Translations under genes and position numbers: made by a program
In this document: one piece after another, positions 46,135 to 56,014 of the stretch
Numbering within the stretch: position 1 is the stretch's first letter
Layout: each line of letters opens with the position of its first letter
Assembly (NCBI RefSeq): GCF_025567125.1
Contig: NZ_JAOQJI010000005.1
Span: forward strand, 82,833 to 146,832
DNA: 64,000 bases
Reading direction: 5' to 3'
From: Phocaeicola fibrisolvens
Lineage (GTDB): Bacteria; Bacteroidota; Bacteroidia; Bacteroidales; Bacteroidaceae
The notes under the pieces: generated by a model
The model's database searches: none
Told to the model about the DNA's origin: nothing
Seen by the model: the letters and a program-made list of their open reading frames with translations, nothing else

Positions 46135-49100
46135 TGGGAAATTTAAAATTGAAGGATTTCGTCGATGAGGAATCATTGAAGAAGCTGCAGGAACTTAGGA
46201 GTACAATATCAGATGTAAGGCAGGATTACAAGGATGCTGCCTCTGAACTTATCAAGGGACTTACTGTTGACGTCAAGGTAAAGGGAGACATTGACAAGTT
46301 GCAGGCCATATATAATACCCAGGCTAATAATGTATCTTCCGCATCGGATAAACTTACTGAGGCGTTCAGAAAACAGTCTGAGGTTGCTGAACAACTGATG
46401 AAGAAAATAAAGGAGAAGGCGGATGCAGAAAAGCTGAGTACAAAAGAGGTTAAGGAATTGTCAAAGGCATCAGCAGAAGCATCAAAGGCAATGCAGCAGG
46501 CTGCAAAGGCTGAGGAGGCAATGAATAAGGCCCAGAAAGCTTCGAACACTACCAGAAAGGCTGCTGCCATGACCGAAGAGGAGCGAATCAGGATAATCAA
46601 GGAAGCGATTTCGCTATCCGATAAGGAAGTGCATAGCATTGAGGAAGCAAATGAAGTTAATAAGAAATTGCGTCAGGCTGTACGGCTTGTTCGTGATACA
46701 GATGAGGATTACAGAAATACGCTCGGTAAGCTGAATTCTACCATCGGAGTTAATACAGATTATGTAAAGCGTAACAGTGACCGGTACACGCAGCAGAAGA
46801 TGACCATCGGTAGCTATAAGGAAGAAGTTAAAGCGGCCTGGATGGAACTAAACCATCTTAATGATTCTATGGGCAGCTTTGGAATCATATCAGGAAGTTT
46901 TGGTGATTCCCTTCAATCTCTTGGTAATGCTGGAAGTATGCTTGAAGGATTGTCCGGTATAGGAAAGATATTCCAAAATAAGTGGCTGTTGGGACTTGGA
47001 GCTGTTGGTGCTGCCGGTGCCGGAATAGGATGGTGGGTGAACTACAATAAGGGACTAACAGAGGCTACAAGACTTACCCAGCAGTTCACTGAGAAGTCAG
47101 GAGAGGACCTGAAGGCTTATCGCACGGAAGTGCAGGCGATTGCAGACTTCTATGGTAAAGACTTCAAGGAGGTATTGATTGGTGCAAATGCTGTATCGAA
47201 GCAGTTTGGTATATCCGCTGAAGAATCACTGAAACTGATTCAGGACGGATTCATTGCCGGTGCCGATGCAAACGGTGAGTTCCTGGACACTCTTAGGGAG
47301 TATCCTGCATACTTTAAAGAAGCTGGGATAAGCGCTGAAACATTCATCGCAATTACTGCCCAGGCTGCTAAGTCTGGTATCTATTCTGATAAGGGTGTGG
47401 ACGTTATCAAGGAAGGTAATCTCCGTATCCGTGAGATGACTACCGCTACAGCCTCAGCACTCGAAGGTATCGGAATATCCGCAGATAAGGTTCAGGAACA
47501 GCTTAGAACAGGTCAGAAAACCACATTCGACATTATACAGATGGTTTCACAGAGACTTAGTGAGTTACCTGACAGTGCGTCTGTCGTAGGTACCGCTCTT
47601 GCTGACATATTCGGTGGCCCTGGTGAAGATGCCGGATTGCAATATGTACGAACATTGAAGGATATTAAGACTAATCTTGATGATGTAAAGGATGAAACTG
47701 GACAATTAGGTGATGTTCAAAAAGAAATGATTGAGTCTCAAAAGAGGTTAGCAACAGCCGTTTCCGATTTATTTGACATGACAGGAGGCTCATTTGAGAC
47801 TATGACAGCAAGAATAAAAACTTTTGGCAATACTGTTATAGCTGACCTTCTTGAACGAATCAATAAGCTGCGTATGTCCGCTGACCAGGAAACATATAAA
47901 GCATTGGAAAACGCCAAGTCTGATGGAACTGCAAACGGAGCAAATGCTTATAAGAGCAATCAGGATAGAGTTGAAAACTTGACAAATTCATATATGGAAT
48001 ATCAGGGCATGACAAGGGATGAAGCTTATAAAGCAGCCTTAGAGCATGTTAAGAGCGATATTAAGAAGCAGTTGGAAGATAGTGATAAATTGTTGTCTGA
48101 AGCCTCAACTAAATATGATAAACTTCGTGTCGAATATGGAGAAAAGGAGAGAAACAAGTGGAGTGATTTTTGGGATAGATTTATTTTTGGAGGTTCTGTA
48201 AGCATTGATAATAATAGGCGTTTGGGTGTGGTAAGAGAAGAGTTGAATGACGCTCGTGATGCGCTTTCAAAAGAAACATCAATAAATGCCTCACTTTCAA
48301 GACAGCTTCAAGACTTAAGTACAGACGGTAGCTCCCCAAAAACCATAAATATCGGTACAGAAACTGAGGATGAAAAATCAGCACGTCTTGAAGCGGAAAA
48401 ATCGTTGCAGGAATCACGTATTGCATTGATGGAAGAAGGACTTGATAAGGAACTGGCCACAATCCGCTATGGTTACCAGCAGAAGATTGATGCCGTAAAA
48501 GGTAATTCATCCGCAGAAATGGCATTGAGAAAATCGTTACTTCAAGAAATGAACAACGAATTGGCGAAGGCTTCTGAGGAGTATGAAAAGAATCGTGCAA
48601 GTATTGACCTTCAGAATCGTCTTGCCTCAGTTGAGGAAGGAAGTGATGAAGAAATGTCAATTCGTCTTGATATTCTTGAAAAGCAGAAGGAAGAAGAAAT
48701 TAAGGCTGCTGAAAGTAATGGTGCCGATGTGAGCCTCATCGATCAGAAATATCTTAATGAAAGGCGTAAGATTTACGAGGAATATGCTTCTGATTACATT
48801 GACGAAATTTCTAAATCTGCTGCAGCAGAACAGGTAGTAAGGAATGCACAATATAATTCCGACATGAAGGAACTGGAAAAGCAGCATGCCCAGAAACTTG
48901 TTTCTGATGAGGAATATGAAAAGAAGAAGGCTGAGATAACAGAACGTTATTCGATTGATACCGCTAAGGCTGCTGTTGATTCGTTGGAGGAACAGCTTTC
49001 TGTTGAGAATATGAGCCAGGAAGATCGTGAAAAACTTGCCGAACAACTCCAGAAGGCAAAGGCTGATTTGGCAAATGCTGAAGCAGATGCTGAGATAGCA

Positions 49101-49940
49101 GCCATAAAGAGGGTACAGGATGAGGAGGAAGACTCGTACAAGAAGAGGATGAAGAATGCTCAGAAATGGATGAGTGTAGCATCTGAGGCAATAGGTAATA
49201 TTGGTAATCTGATGTCAACATTATATGAGCGTGATATTGAAAAGATTGAGGATGAACAGGATGCCAATGAAGAAGCGTATAATGATGAAGTTGAGCGGAT
49301 TGAATCTTTAGCGGATAGTGGTGCTATATCTGAAGAGGAAGCAGAAGCACGTAAACGTGCCGCCGAATCTGAAACATCAAGAAAGAATGAGGAACTTGAA
49401 AAGAAAAAGGTACAGCTTCAGCAGAAACAGGCTAAATGGCAGAAGGGTGTGGATATTGCCCAAGCTGGTATAGCAACAGCACTTGCAATTACTCGTGCAT
49501 TACCTAACCTTGTACTTGCTGCAATAGTAGGTGCCATGGGAGCGGTACAGATAGCGACAATCGCAGCAACACCGATTCCTGCATACAAGGAAGGTACAAA
49601 AGATGGGGGACATGTTGGAGGTCTTGCAATCGTAGGTGATGGAGGGAAGAAGGAAGTTATCGTATATTCAGGAAAATCATGGATAACTCCGGATGTTCCT
49701 ACAATAGTAGACCTTCCTAGAGGTGCAGAGGTTTATCCTGATGTTGATGATTTTGTTGAAAGCGTGAGGATGAATCCTGTGTATGATTTTGGGAAAAATA
49801 ATACAGTCGTTGTGAATGATTATTCAGAACTCAGCCGAGAGATTAAAGGTATGAGATACGACATGAAGAAAATCATGAGAATAATTCACATGGATTCGTA
49901 TAATTCTAATTATGAACATTATAAGAATACAAGATTATGA
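46134..49940 (+). CDS. Tail tape measure protein
   Basis: The ATG at 46134 gives 1268 residues. N-terminal coiled coil (about 20-170), hydrophobic helix (LLGLGAVGAAGAGIGWWV, about 282-300), a TMP core (LRTGQKTTFDIIQMVSQRL), a second long charged coiled coil (about 740-1090) and a final hydrophobic segment (LVLAAIVGAMGAVQIATIA). This order defines a tape measure protein. The length implies a tail of roughly 190 nm if the usual 0.15 nm per residue holds. It sets tail length and is ejected during infection. Confidence 0.92.
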   Translation: MGNLKLKDFVDEESLKKLQELRSTISDVRQDYKDAASELIKGLTVDVKVKGDIDKLQAIYNTQANNVSSASDKLTEAFRKQSEVAEQLMKKIKEKADAEKLSTKEVKELSKASAEASKAMQQAAKAEEAMNKAQKASNTTRKAAAMTEEERIRIIKEAISLSDKEVHSIEEANEVNKKLRQAVRLVRDTDEDYRNTLGKLNSTIGVNTDYVKRNSDRYTQQKMTIGSYKEEVKAAWMELNHLNDSMGSFGIISGSFGDSLQSLGNAGSMLEGLSGIGKIFQNKWLLGLGAVGAAGAGIGWWVNYNKGLTEATRLTQQFTEKSGEDLKAYRTEVQAIADFYGKDFKEVLIGANAVSKQFGISAEESLKLIQDGFIAGADANGEFLDTLREYPAYFKEAGISAETFIAITAQAAKSGIYSDKGVDVIKEGNLRIREMTTATASALEGIGISADKVQEQLRTGQKTTFDIIQMVSQRLSELPDSASVVGTALADIFGGPGEDAGLQYVRTLKDIKTNLDDVKDETGQLGDVQKEMIESQKRLATAVSDLFDMTGGSFETMTARIKTFGNTVIADLLERINKLRMSADQETYKALENAKSDGTANGANAYKSNQDRVENLTNSYMEYQGMTRDEAYKAALEHVKSDIKKQLEDSDKLLSEASTKYDKLRVEYGEKERNKWSDFWDRFIFGGSVSIDNNRRLGVVREELNDARDALSKETSINASLSRQLQDLSTDGSSPKTINIGTETEDEKSARLEAEKSLQESRIALMEEGLDKELATIRYGYQQKIDAVKGNSSAEMALRKSLLQEMNNELAKASEEYEKNRASIDLQNRLASVEEGSDEEMSIRLDILEKQKEEEIKAAESNGADVSLIDQKYLNERRKIYEEYASDYIDEISKSAAAEQVVRNAQYNSDMKELEKQHAQKLVSDEEYEKKKAEITERYSIDTAKAAVDSLEEQLSVENMSQEDREKLAEQLQKAKADLANAEADAEIAAIKRVQDEEEDSYKKRMKNAQKWMSVASEAIGNIGNLMSTLYERDIEKIEDEQDANEEAYNDEVERIESLADSGAISEEEAEARKRAAESETSRKNEELEKKKVQLQQKQAKWQKGVDIAQAGIATALAITRALPNLVLAAIVGAMGAVQIATIAATPIPAYKEGTKDGGHVGGLAIVGDGGKKEVIVYSGKSWITPDVPTIVDLPRGAEVYPDVDDFVESVRMNPVYDFGKNNTVVVNDYSELSREIKGMRYDMKKIMRIIHMDSYNSNYEHYKNTRL

Positions 49941-50494
49941 TAACTACATTAAGCAGACTGAGCATGGGCGATTTTATTGAGTTGCTGTGCGGAAACAATC
50001 AAGTTCTTTTGGAAGATGGTGATAATGATTCCATGCTGGAAAATGTGGCTTCTGAATTGATATATCAGTATCAGTGCATAGTGAATCCGTCAGGAATTGA
50101 GTCGGCACTTCTTGAAAAGGAAGAGAAAATCAAGATTAAGTACAGGATTACTATTGCTAAGATATTGAAAGCCCTGATGAGCATAGATGCAATTGAAGAT
50201 GTCATTGAACTTCTGAAAGAAATGGGTTATTATATTAATGAACGAGACAGGATTTCTTCAAAAATTGACCGTATGATTGCGGAAGCTGAATATATGAAGA
50301 AAAGAATTGATGATAATTCACATACATCCGGAAAGAAAAATACGACTGATGTACGTGCGTCATTTGACAGGGAGATAGCTTTTCTCATGACTTATTTCAA
50401 GATGAATATTGACACAAGAAATATCACTGCAGGTGTTTACGCCAATATGGTTCATCAGGCAGATGTGGAGATTAAGAGGAAATTGAACCGTTAA
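49937..50494 (+). CDS. Tail-module protein after the tape measure gene
   Basis: The 185-residue, helical protein (MITTLSRLSMGDFIELLCGN) has a basic C-terminus (QADVEIKRKLNR). It overlaps the tape measure stop by 4 bp. No family recognised; probably a tail-tip assembly factor by position. Confidence 0.62.
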   Translation: MITTLSRLSMGDFIELLCGNNQVLLEDGDNDSMLENVASELIYQYQCIVNPSGIESALLEKEEKIKIKYRITIAKILKALMSIDAIEDVIELLKEMGYYINERDRISSKIDRMIAEAEYMKKRIDDNSHTSGKKNTTDVRASFDREIAFLMTYFKMNIDTRNITAGVYANMVHQADVEIKRKLNR

Positions 50495-50564
50495 AAATTT
50501 TAATGATTGTCGAATTATTTTTCATGTAATTAGTAACACGATTAAACACTAATAATCGTATAAC

Positions 50565-50768
50565 ATGGAAAAGAAATTCGACAATCTAATTTTATTGCCT
50601 GAAATTAACAAGAAATGTGACGTAATAATCAATTTGTTATCGTCATTGTGTGATGATCCAGATTTTCTTATCGGTACTCTTAGGAAGTGTGTCGATAAAC
50701 AGCGAGAACTATCATCTGATCGCATGAAAATCGTTAAGGGTCATGGAACTGGAACAGATTGTCATTGA
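50565..50768 (+). CDS. Small protein before the sigma factor
   Basis: The 67-residue protein (MEKKFDNLILLPEINKKCDV) overlaps the sigma factor gene by 26 bp. It has the size of an anti-sigma or sigma-partner protein, and its overlap with the sigma gene supports a linked function. No motif proves it. Confidence 0.6.
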   Translation: MEKKFDNLILLPEINKKCDVIINLLSSLCDDPDFLIGTLRKCVDKQRELSSDRMKIVKGHGTGTDCH

Positions 50769-51216
50769 TCAATATCAGTGGATATTATCAATGGCTAGAA
50801 AATACTTCCGAAATGTGATGGATGCGGAAGATTTGGCAGAAGAAACCGTTTACAAGATTCTGATGAATAAGAAAAAGTATGATTTTTCTAAGAGTTTCAG
50901 ACCCTGGTGTTCTGTTATCATGTTGAATACATACATCACTTTGTATAATCACGATTCATTGATACGGTTTGATTCTGAGGATAAGGCAGGTTTTATTCCA
51001 TCGTATTATAATGCTGAAAGTTATGTTCTGAAGAATGAAATTGAAAGTGTTATTGAACAGTGTCGCGTGAAATCATGTGCCGTTGATTGTGCGATAATGT
51101 ATGCTGAGGGTTACTCATATGAAGAAATATCGGAGAAGCTGAATATACCATTGGGAACCGTGCGAAGTAGAATATCCTTTGCACGTAATATGATTCGTCA
51201 ACATATTGTAGATTAA
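50743..51216 (+). CDS. ECF-type sigma factor
   Basis: The 157-residue protein has sigma region 2 (YQWILSMARKYFRNVMDAED, then LAEETVYKILMNKKKYD) and region 4 (YAEGYSYEEISEKLNIPLGT, then VRSRISFARNMIRQ), with a short linker and no regions 1 or 3. This is the ECF layout. A phage sigma among tail genes could direct late genes or redirect host transcription. The next gene is preceded by promoter cassette copy 4. Confidence 0.85.
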   Translation: MELEQIVIDQYQWILSMARKYFRNVMDAEDLAEETVYKILMNKKKYDFSKSFRPWCSVIMLNTYITLYNHDSLIRFDSEDKAGFIPSYYNAESYVLKNEIESVIEQCRVKSCAVDCAIMYAEGYSYEEISEKLNIPLGTVRSRISFARNMIRQHIVD

Positions 51217-51239
51217 TAAGTTAATTAAGGTTTCTGGCT

Positions 51240-51317
51240 TAAAATGGCGAAGTTTCTGATTGCAAATATAGCCAATCTGAACTATCTTTATAGTACAATT
51301 AAAATATAAGTCAAACC
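51240..51317 (+). promoter_or_regulatory. Repeated phage promoter cassette, copy 4 (diverged)
   Basis: ATTG (51259-51262), 20 bp, then TATCTTTA (51283-51290). The 5' AAAATGGCGAAGTTTCTG is kept but the right arm of the inverted repeat is lost. The leader ATAAGTCAAACC precedes the SH3-like gene. Confidence 0.72.
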
Positions 51318-51331
51318 AAATAATTAACATT

Positions 51332-51661
51332 ATGGAAAAGAGTAATTTTCGAGTTAGAGTGATGAAGTATGCACATCAGTTAGCTAAATCAACAGAGTAC
51401 ACGTGGAAAATCTGTCTTATCAAGGCTTGGGAGTTATACAGGCTTGCGAAGAAGATGCGAAATGGTATTGTCAGATTCGCATTCAAGAAAGTTGACGGTA
51501 CTATCAGACATGCCACAGGAACATTATATAATCTTCCGGCCGGTTCTTCAATCAACGGAAAGAAAATGACGAAGCCAAGTTACAAGACATTCGCCTACTT
51601 CGATGTAGACAAGTCAGAGATGAGATGCTTTAAAATTGAGAACCTTATAACAATCTATTGA
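51332..51661 (+). CDS. SH3 beta-barrel (DUF2693/WYL_2-like) protein
   Basis: The 109-residue protein has an N-terminal helix (MKYAHQLAKSTEYTWKICL) and a small barrel with IVRFAFKKVDGTIRHATGTL and FAYFDVDKSEMRCFKIENL, the pattern of DUF2693 SH3-fold proteins common in Bacteroides mobile elements. Function unknown. It has its own promoter, copy 4, so it may be expressed apart from the tail genes. Confidence 0.8.
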   Translation: MEKSNFRVRVMKYAHQLAKSTEYTWKICLIKAWELYRLAKKMRNGIVRFAFKKVDGTIRHATGTLYNLPAGSSINGKKMTKPSYKTFAYFDVDKSEMRCFKIENLITIY

Positions 51662-51662
51662 T

Positions 51663-52010
51663 ATGAGAGAGAGTTATATTATTACTTCATCTGGTGAAAT
51701 TGTATTAACTTCTCCAGAAAACGGTCATGATTTCTCATTGAAAGAATTGCAGGAATCTGTTAATGGATACATTGAGATTGTTCCGATAAGGAATACTGTT
51801 GGACCTATTTCCTTTAAGGAATTTGATAAGGACGGTTTTACCATAATGCTGAATAATGAATATGTGATGGTTATCAATTCTGAGGGAAAGCTAGAAGGAC
51901 GTGAATTCAATTATGCAGCTACAGTTCTGGCTTCTTCATCAGGTTCCATCATTCCTTGTGATTACATTGTTGGAGACGTGCTAATATGCACTGGTGATAT
52001 GATTAAATAG
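51663..52010 (+). CDS. DUF3846-like protein
   Basis: The 115-residue protein shows the DUF3846 layout: FSLKELQESVNGYIEIVPI, then EYVMVINSEGKLEGREFNYA, then IVGDVLICTGDM. Members occur on phages and plasmids; function unknown. It pairs with the SH3-like gene and is followed by a terminator. Confidence 0.78.
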   Translation: MRESYIITSSGEIVLTSPENGHDFSLKELQESVNGYIEIVPIRNTVGPISFKEFDKDGFTIMLNNEYVMVINSEGKLEGREFNYAATVLASSSGSIIPCDYIVGDVLICTGDMIK

Positions 52011-52072
52011 TTTGGATTTGTGTAAATTGTTGTATTTCAAATATTTGTATGTTTCAATTCAGACGGGATTTT

Positions 52073-52101
52073 AGGCAAACCTTAGTTGGTTTGCCTTTTT
52101 T
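52073..52101 (+). terminator. Intrinsic terminator after the DUF3846-like gene
   Basis: AGGCAAACC (52073-52081) pairs exactly with GGTTTGCCT (52088-52096) and is followed by six T residues. Confidence 0.92.
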
Positions 52102-52133
52102 GATATATTTGCTTTTTGACAAAAAGCAGTAAT

Positions 52134-54890
52134 ATGAATTGTAAATTTTACCTATCATTAGGTTCTAATAAAGTCAACATTTCTTCGTCAAATTGTATTG
52201 AAGTGTCAGACCAGATAACAAACCTTAATGACATCAAGTTGTCTTATGTAAGGTCTGATTATGGTGGTGTTATAAGAAAGTGTGCAAGTGCAATAATATT
52301 GACTGGAAAGGCAAGAGATTCAATTATTGATTATTATACATCACAGAAATTAAAGTCTATTGGTGCTTTTGCAGTTTATCAGATAAACGACAACTGGACA
52401 TACGATCTGCTGTTTAGCTGTCCGCTTGATTTTTCAACCTTCAAGTATGACGAATATACGGCTCAGATTTCATGCCTTGACAATTCTGTAGCAGCAATAC
52501 TAAATTCAAACAACAACACAAAGTATGAGATACTTGTGGATGATATTAAGGAAGACAAGCAGTTGTTCTTCGATGGTGTAAGATTATTGAATACCGTAAA
52601 ATTGGTTTTTACAGGTAATTCAGTAGATAATGAGGCTTATACTATAAGAGAAAATGTAAATTGTGGAGGTAACGTGTATTATATTCCTCCAATCTCATAC
52701 GCTGAAAGCGATATACAAGTAGAAGGATATGTCAGACTAAACGACCAGAGTGAGGATTTGTCTGGAACGATAGACACCTCTTCGGCTTGGGCCACTGCAG
52801 GTCCTAATACTAATAGGACAAGCTACTTTCTTGAAGCCCTTAAGGATGTTCATATTGATGTTGATATATCTTCACTTTCAATTAAGGTTGTAAATTCTGC
52901 ATCAGGTGAACTCAATGATGTCATGACATCACTTTACAAGATACCAGTAAGTGGTAATCCTGTATTAGTTTCCAGTTCGTATGTAGGTGTTGCCGGCGTT
53001 TTGGGAGTTGATTTGCATGAGGGAGAAAAGTTACAGCTGTGTTTGCACAGATTATCTATTATATCTCCAGTAAGCTTCGGTGTTTCGACATTCTACTTTT
53101 ACGATTGCTGTAATATTAAATGGAACGTAACAGGTGATAAAAGTTATATTGACGTAGTAAAACCGGAATCACTCCTTAACGCTATCATCAGAAAAATGGG
53201 TATGGAGTCGTATGTCAATGGAGATATAACATTCGATGACACTTCATTAGAAAATGTATTGTTGGTAGCTGGAGAATCTATAAGAGGGTTTAACAATGCA
53301 AAGTTATATACTTCATTTTCCGATTTCTGTAAATTCATGGAAGTAGTTGCTGGAATGGTGTATGTCATTGAGAGTGGCTCCAGTGAATCTATAGGCGGTT
53401 CAGAAGGAAGTGAAGGTTCAGAAGGGCCTGACTATGACAAGGAATATTCGTATGGTGACTTGAATATTGAGGCTGATAATTTTGTGAGAAATGGAAAGAT
53501 TACTACAGATGTTGTGGATAATTTAAGTTCTTTCATGCCGGATGGTGTATCACTTGTTCAAGTAGAGTTCTTCGAGGATTATATGTTTTTCGGTCTAGGC
53601 AGCGATGGAATATATTATTTTATCAACTTCCCTGGAATTGAAAAATATCTACGCGTTACAGATGAATTTGCAATAGAAATAATAGATAAGAATGTATTAT
53701 ATGATACAGAGTCAAGAAAGTATTATATCACTGATACAAAAAACAAGAAGTTGGACGATTTAAAGATTGATACTCTTGACAAACGCTATAATCATATTGC
53801 AAAGTTCGGAGGATTTGTTATTGATTCAGTTACAGACTCAGGGAAATATAATGGAAGCGTTAAGTCTGAAGATATATTTTTCTCTAGAAGCAGTTCGAAA
53901 TTCCTTTATCGTGATAAAAGTGCAGGTAAATATTACAGCATTTTTGATGGATACGAAGATTATCAGAAGGATGGGAGATTGAATCCTGTTGCTGTATTCG
54001 TTGATGTATCCGATTTTAGTACATACGATGATGGAGCTTCGTATGTGGCCGTTGACGGTAAAAATTTGATATTATATGATGGCAATGTACCATTGTTGCC
54101 AGACAGGAATGTGAGCGGAATTGCTATGTATTCTGTATCCTACGAAGAAAACTTTGTCATAAGATTTGTTCACCGGGATTCAATATTTGTAGATTCTGTC
54201 GCAAAGTCATTGGATATTGCAAGCGAGCCTGAATACAGTGTCTCATCAGGAAGAATCTATTCTTCTGTAAAGATTGGATATGAAAAGCAGGATTATGACC
54301 TTGGGAATAACGGTAAGGATGAGTTTAATTCGACGATAGAATATTCGACTGGCATCAATCTTAAAGAGCAAACGCTTGATTTTCTGTGTCCTTATAGAGC
54401 TGACAGTTATGGGTTCCAGGAACTTGCAAGGAAGAAAGGTAATCAGACTTCAGACTCAGAGAGTGATAACAATACGTTCATTGTACATTCATTGAAATCT
54501 GATTCTCGATACAACTTGGATAGAAGCATTCCTGTTGATGGGGTATATACAGATACTGTATTCAACGCAAGACTTTTCCCACACTATTTGATAGATGCAA
54601 ACAAAAGGTATCTTGCGTCATACACATCGAGACTTCTGTACACTTCAAGTGAAATAATGGACAGCATAACAGTAAACTCAAAAAAGATTGACAAGAATGT
54701 ATCACTTTCGGAACCGTTGTTTTTGGAGGGTGATATAACAGTCAAGACTAATGATTTCATAATACCAGACGACTGGAAAGGATACGTAGAGTTTCAATGG
54801 GAAGGTAAGAGTTATAGGGGGTATCTTAGCAGTCTTGAGATTAATGTATGCAATAATGAGGTTTTTGAGTACAAATTAATTGAATGCTGA
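52134..54890 (+). CDS. Large distal tail or baseplate protein
   Basis: The ATG at 52134 gives 918 residues; an in-frame TTG lies 18 bp upstream. The N-terminal 110 residues resemble a distal tail fold (KFYLSLGSNKVNISSSNCIE, AIILTGKARDSIIDYYTSQK). A Ser/Gly/Glu-rich linker (GGSEGSEGSEGPDYDKE, about 425) splits the protein, and later parts are strand-rich with many DSR/DGG turns. It follows a strong terminator, so it needs its own promoter. It probably forms the tail tip that holds the fibre. Confidence 0.72.
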   Translation: MNCKFYLSLGSNKVNISSSNCIEVSDQITNLNDIKLSYVRSDYGGVIRKCASAIILTGKARDSIIDYYTSQKLKSIGAFAVYQINDNWTYDLLFSCPLDFSTFKYDEYTAQISCLDNSVAAILNSNNNTKYEILVDDIKEDKQLFFDGVRLLNTVKLVFTGNSVDNEAYTIRENVNCGGNVYYIPPISYAESDIQVEGYVRLNDQSEDLSGTIDTSSAWATAGPNTNRTSYFLEALKDVHIDVDISSLSIKVVNSASGELNDVMTSLYKIPVSGNPVLVSSSYVGVAGVLGVDLHEGEKLQLCLHRLSIISPVSFGVSTFYFYDCCNIKWNVTGDKSYIDVVKPESLLNAIIRKMGMESYVNGDITFDDTSLENVLLVAGESIRGFNNAKLYTSFSDFCKFMEVVAGMVYVIESGSSESIGGSEGSEGSEGPDYDKEYSYGDLNIEADNFVRNGKITTDVVDNLSSFMPDGVSLVQVEFFEDYMFFGLGSDGIYYFINFPGIEKYLRVTDEFAIEIIDKNVLYDTESRKYYITDTKNKKLDDLKIDTLDKRYNHIAKFGGFVIDSVTDSGKYNGSVKSEDIFFSRSSSKFLYRDKSAGKYYSIFDGYEDYQKDGRLNPVAVFVDVSDFSTYDDGASYVAVDGKNLILYDGNVPLLPDRNVSGIAMYSVSYEENFVIRFVHRDSIFVDSVAKSLDIASEPEYSVSSGRIYSSVKIGYEKQDYDLGNNGKDEFNSTIEYSTGINLKEQTLDFLCPYRADSYGFQELARKKGNQTSDSESDNNTFIVHSLKSDSRYNLDRSIPVDGVYTDTVFNARLFPHYLIDANKRYLASYTSRLLYTSSEIMDSITVNSKKIDKNVSLSEPLFLEGDITVKTNDFIIPDDWKGYVEFQWEGKSYRGYLSSLEINVCNNEVFEYKLIEC

Positions 54891-54891
54891 T

Positions 54892-55725
54892 ATGTACAGG
54901 ATAAGTTCTTTTACTCCGTTATTTTTCTCACCTTCTACTGATGTGGGAACAAAAAGCAGGTATGTGCAGGAATTTTCAACTCATGACAGAATATTTCTTC
55001 AGGTGTTTGCATATAACGAGTCAAGTCAGCCATCTGTATTCGTCTATGATGAGATTTCAGGAGAAAAATTTACTGTTAATATGAGGTCGTGGAAAATGAA
55101 CTCAGAGCAGACATTGTATTTCACTGAGATAACTGCACTGAACAATGGAATATATTCTGTCGAGGTAAATGGCGTTAAGTCTGAAGTGTTTAGAATTACG
55201 GATGATATATCTGGTACTGTCTTGCTGCAGTATTCAAATCCAAATAACAAGATGCGTAATGATGCTGTATTCTGGGTTGATGGAATGCAATATTTTTTTG
55301 ATTTCAGGATACCTGGTGGATTCAAGGATGACGATTGGGTTTTCGGAGTGGATAATGAACAATATACTACTTCTCTTAATGATGTGGTTGATATATACAG
55401 TGTAGACAACGTACAGAAGACTCTTACTGTTGGAGATTCCAGGGGATGCCCTGTCTGGTATGCTGAATTGTTGAACAGGTCATTGTGTTGCAGTTATTTT
55501 TATGTAGACGGAATCAGGTATGTAAGGGTTGATTCGAATGTACCTGAGATGAACGTGCTTGTTGAAGGTATAAGGTCTTATGTGTTCAAGCAGGTTATAA
55601 GAAGGGTTTTTTCTTTAAATCCTACGATTGAGGAGAATAATCGTATCATCATGAGGCGTGTGGATGATGCGTCGTTGAGGAATATTGATAGTGGTAAATA
55701 TAAAATTGTAGATTATGACAGATGA
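54892..55725 (+). CDS. Tail-tip or baseplate protein
   Basis: The ATG at 54892 (MYRISSFTPLFFSPSTDVGT) gives 277 residues of mostly beta sequence (GVKSEVFRITDDISGTVLLQ, YSVDNVQKTLTVGDSRGCPV). It lies between the large tail protein and the fibre and overlaps the fibre gene by 11 bp. The type is common before fibre genes in Bacteroidales prophages; the precise role is unknown. Confidence 0.65.
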   Translation: MYRISSFTPLFFSPSTDVGTKSRYVQEFSTHDRIFLQVFAYNESSQPSVFVYDEISGEKFTVNMRSWKMNSEQTLYFTEITALNNGIYSVEVNGVKSEVFRITDDISGTVLLQYSNPNNKMRNDAVFWVDGMQYFFDFRIPGGFKDDDWVFGVDNEQYTTSLNDVVDIYSVDNVQKTLTVGDSRGCPVWYAELLNRSLCCSYFYVDGIRYVRVDSNVPEMNVLVEGIRSYVFKQVIRRVFSLNPTIEENNRIIMRRVDDASLRNIDSGKYKIVDYDR

Positions 55726-56014
55726 GGAAAAGAAGGAAATTGTAGCTGAGGTTATTCAAACATTGAAGACGAATGCCGTTACAGTTGATCAGTTGAATGA
55801 GGTATCATCATATACATCGAATGATTATGTTGAGCTGAATAAAGGCCGGAAGATGAGGGTGGACAAGATTGAGGAAAACATCGCTTCCGGTATTGACAAG
55901 AAGTATAGTCGGACAATACAAACTCTTGGTGAAAAAGATAAAGAAATAGAGGCTTATTCTAAGAAGATAACAACTGAGTATAATGTATCTGCTTTCTTCC
56001 CCACTGGAGGTTCA
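55715..56014 (+). CDS. Tail fibre, constant N-terminal part (truncated by gap)
   Basis: The first 100 residues (MTDEEKKEIVAEVIQTLKTN to NVSAFFPTGGS) are the conserved N-terminal anchor of Bacteroidales tail fibres: a helical start, a linker and a coiled-coil region (SRTIQTLGEKDKEIEAYSKK). The reading frame then enters 250 Ns. The silent cassettes downstream begin with sequence (VPAELRTAGLTVSFLNESG) that would naturally follow this part. This is therefore the expressed fibre's anchor end. Confidence 0.75.
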
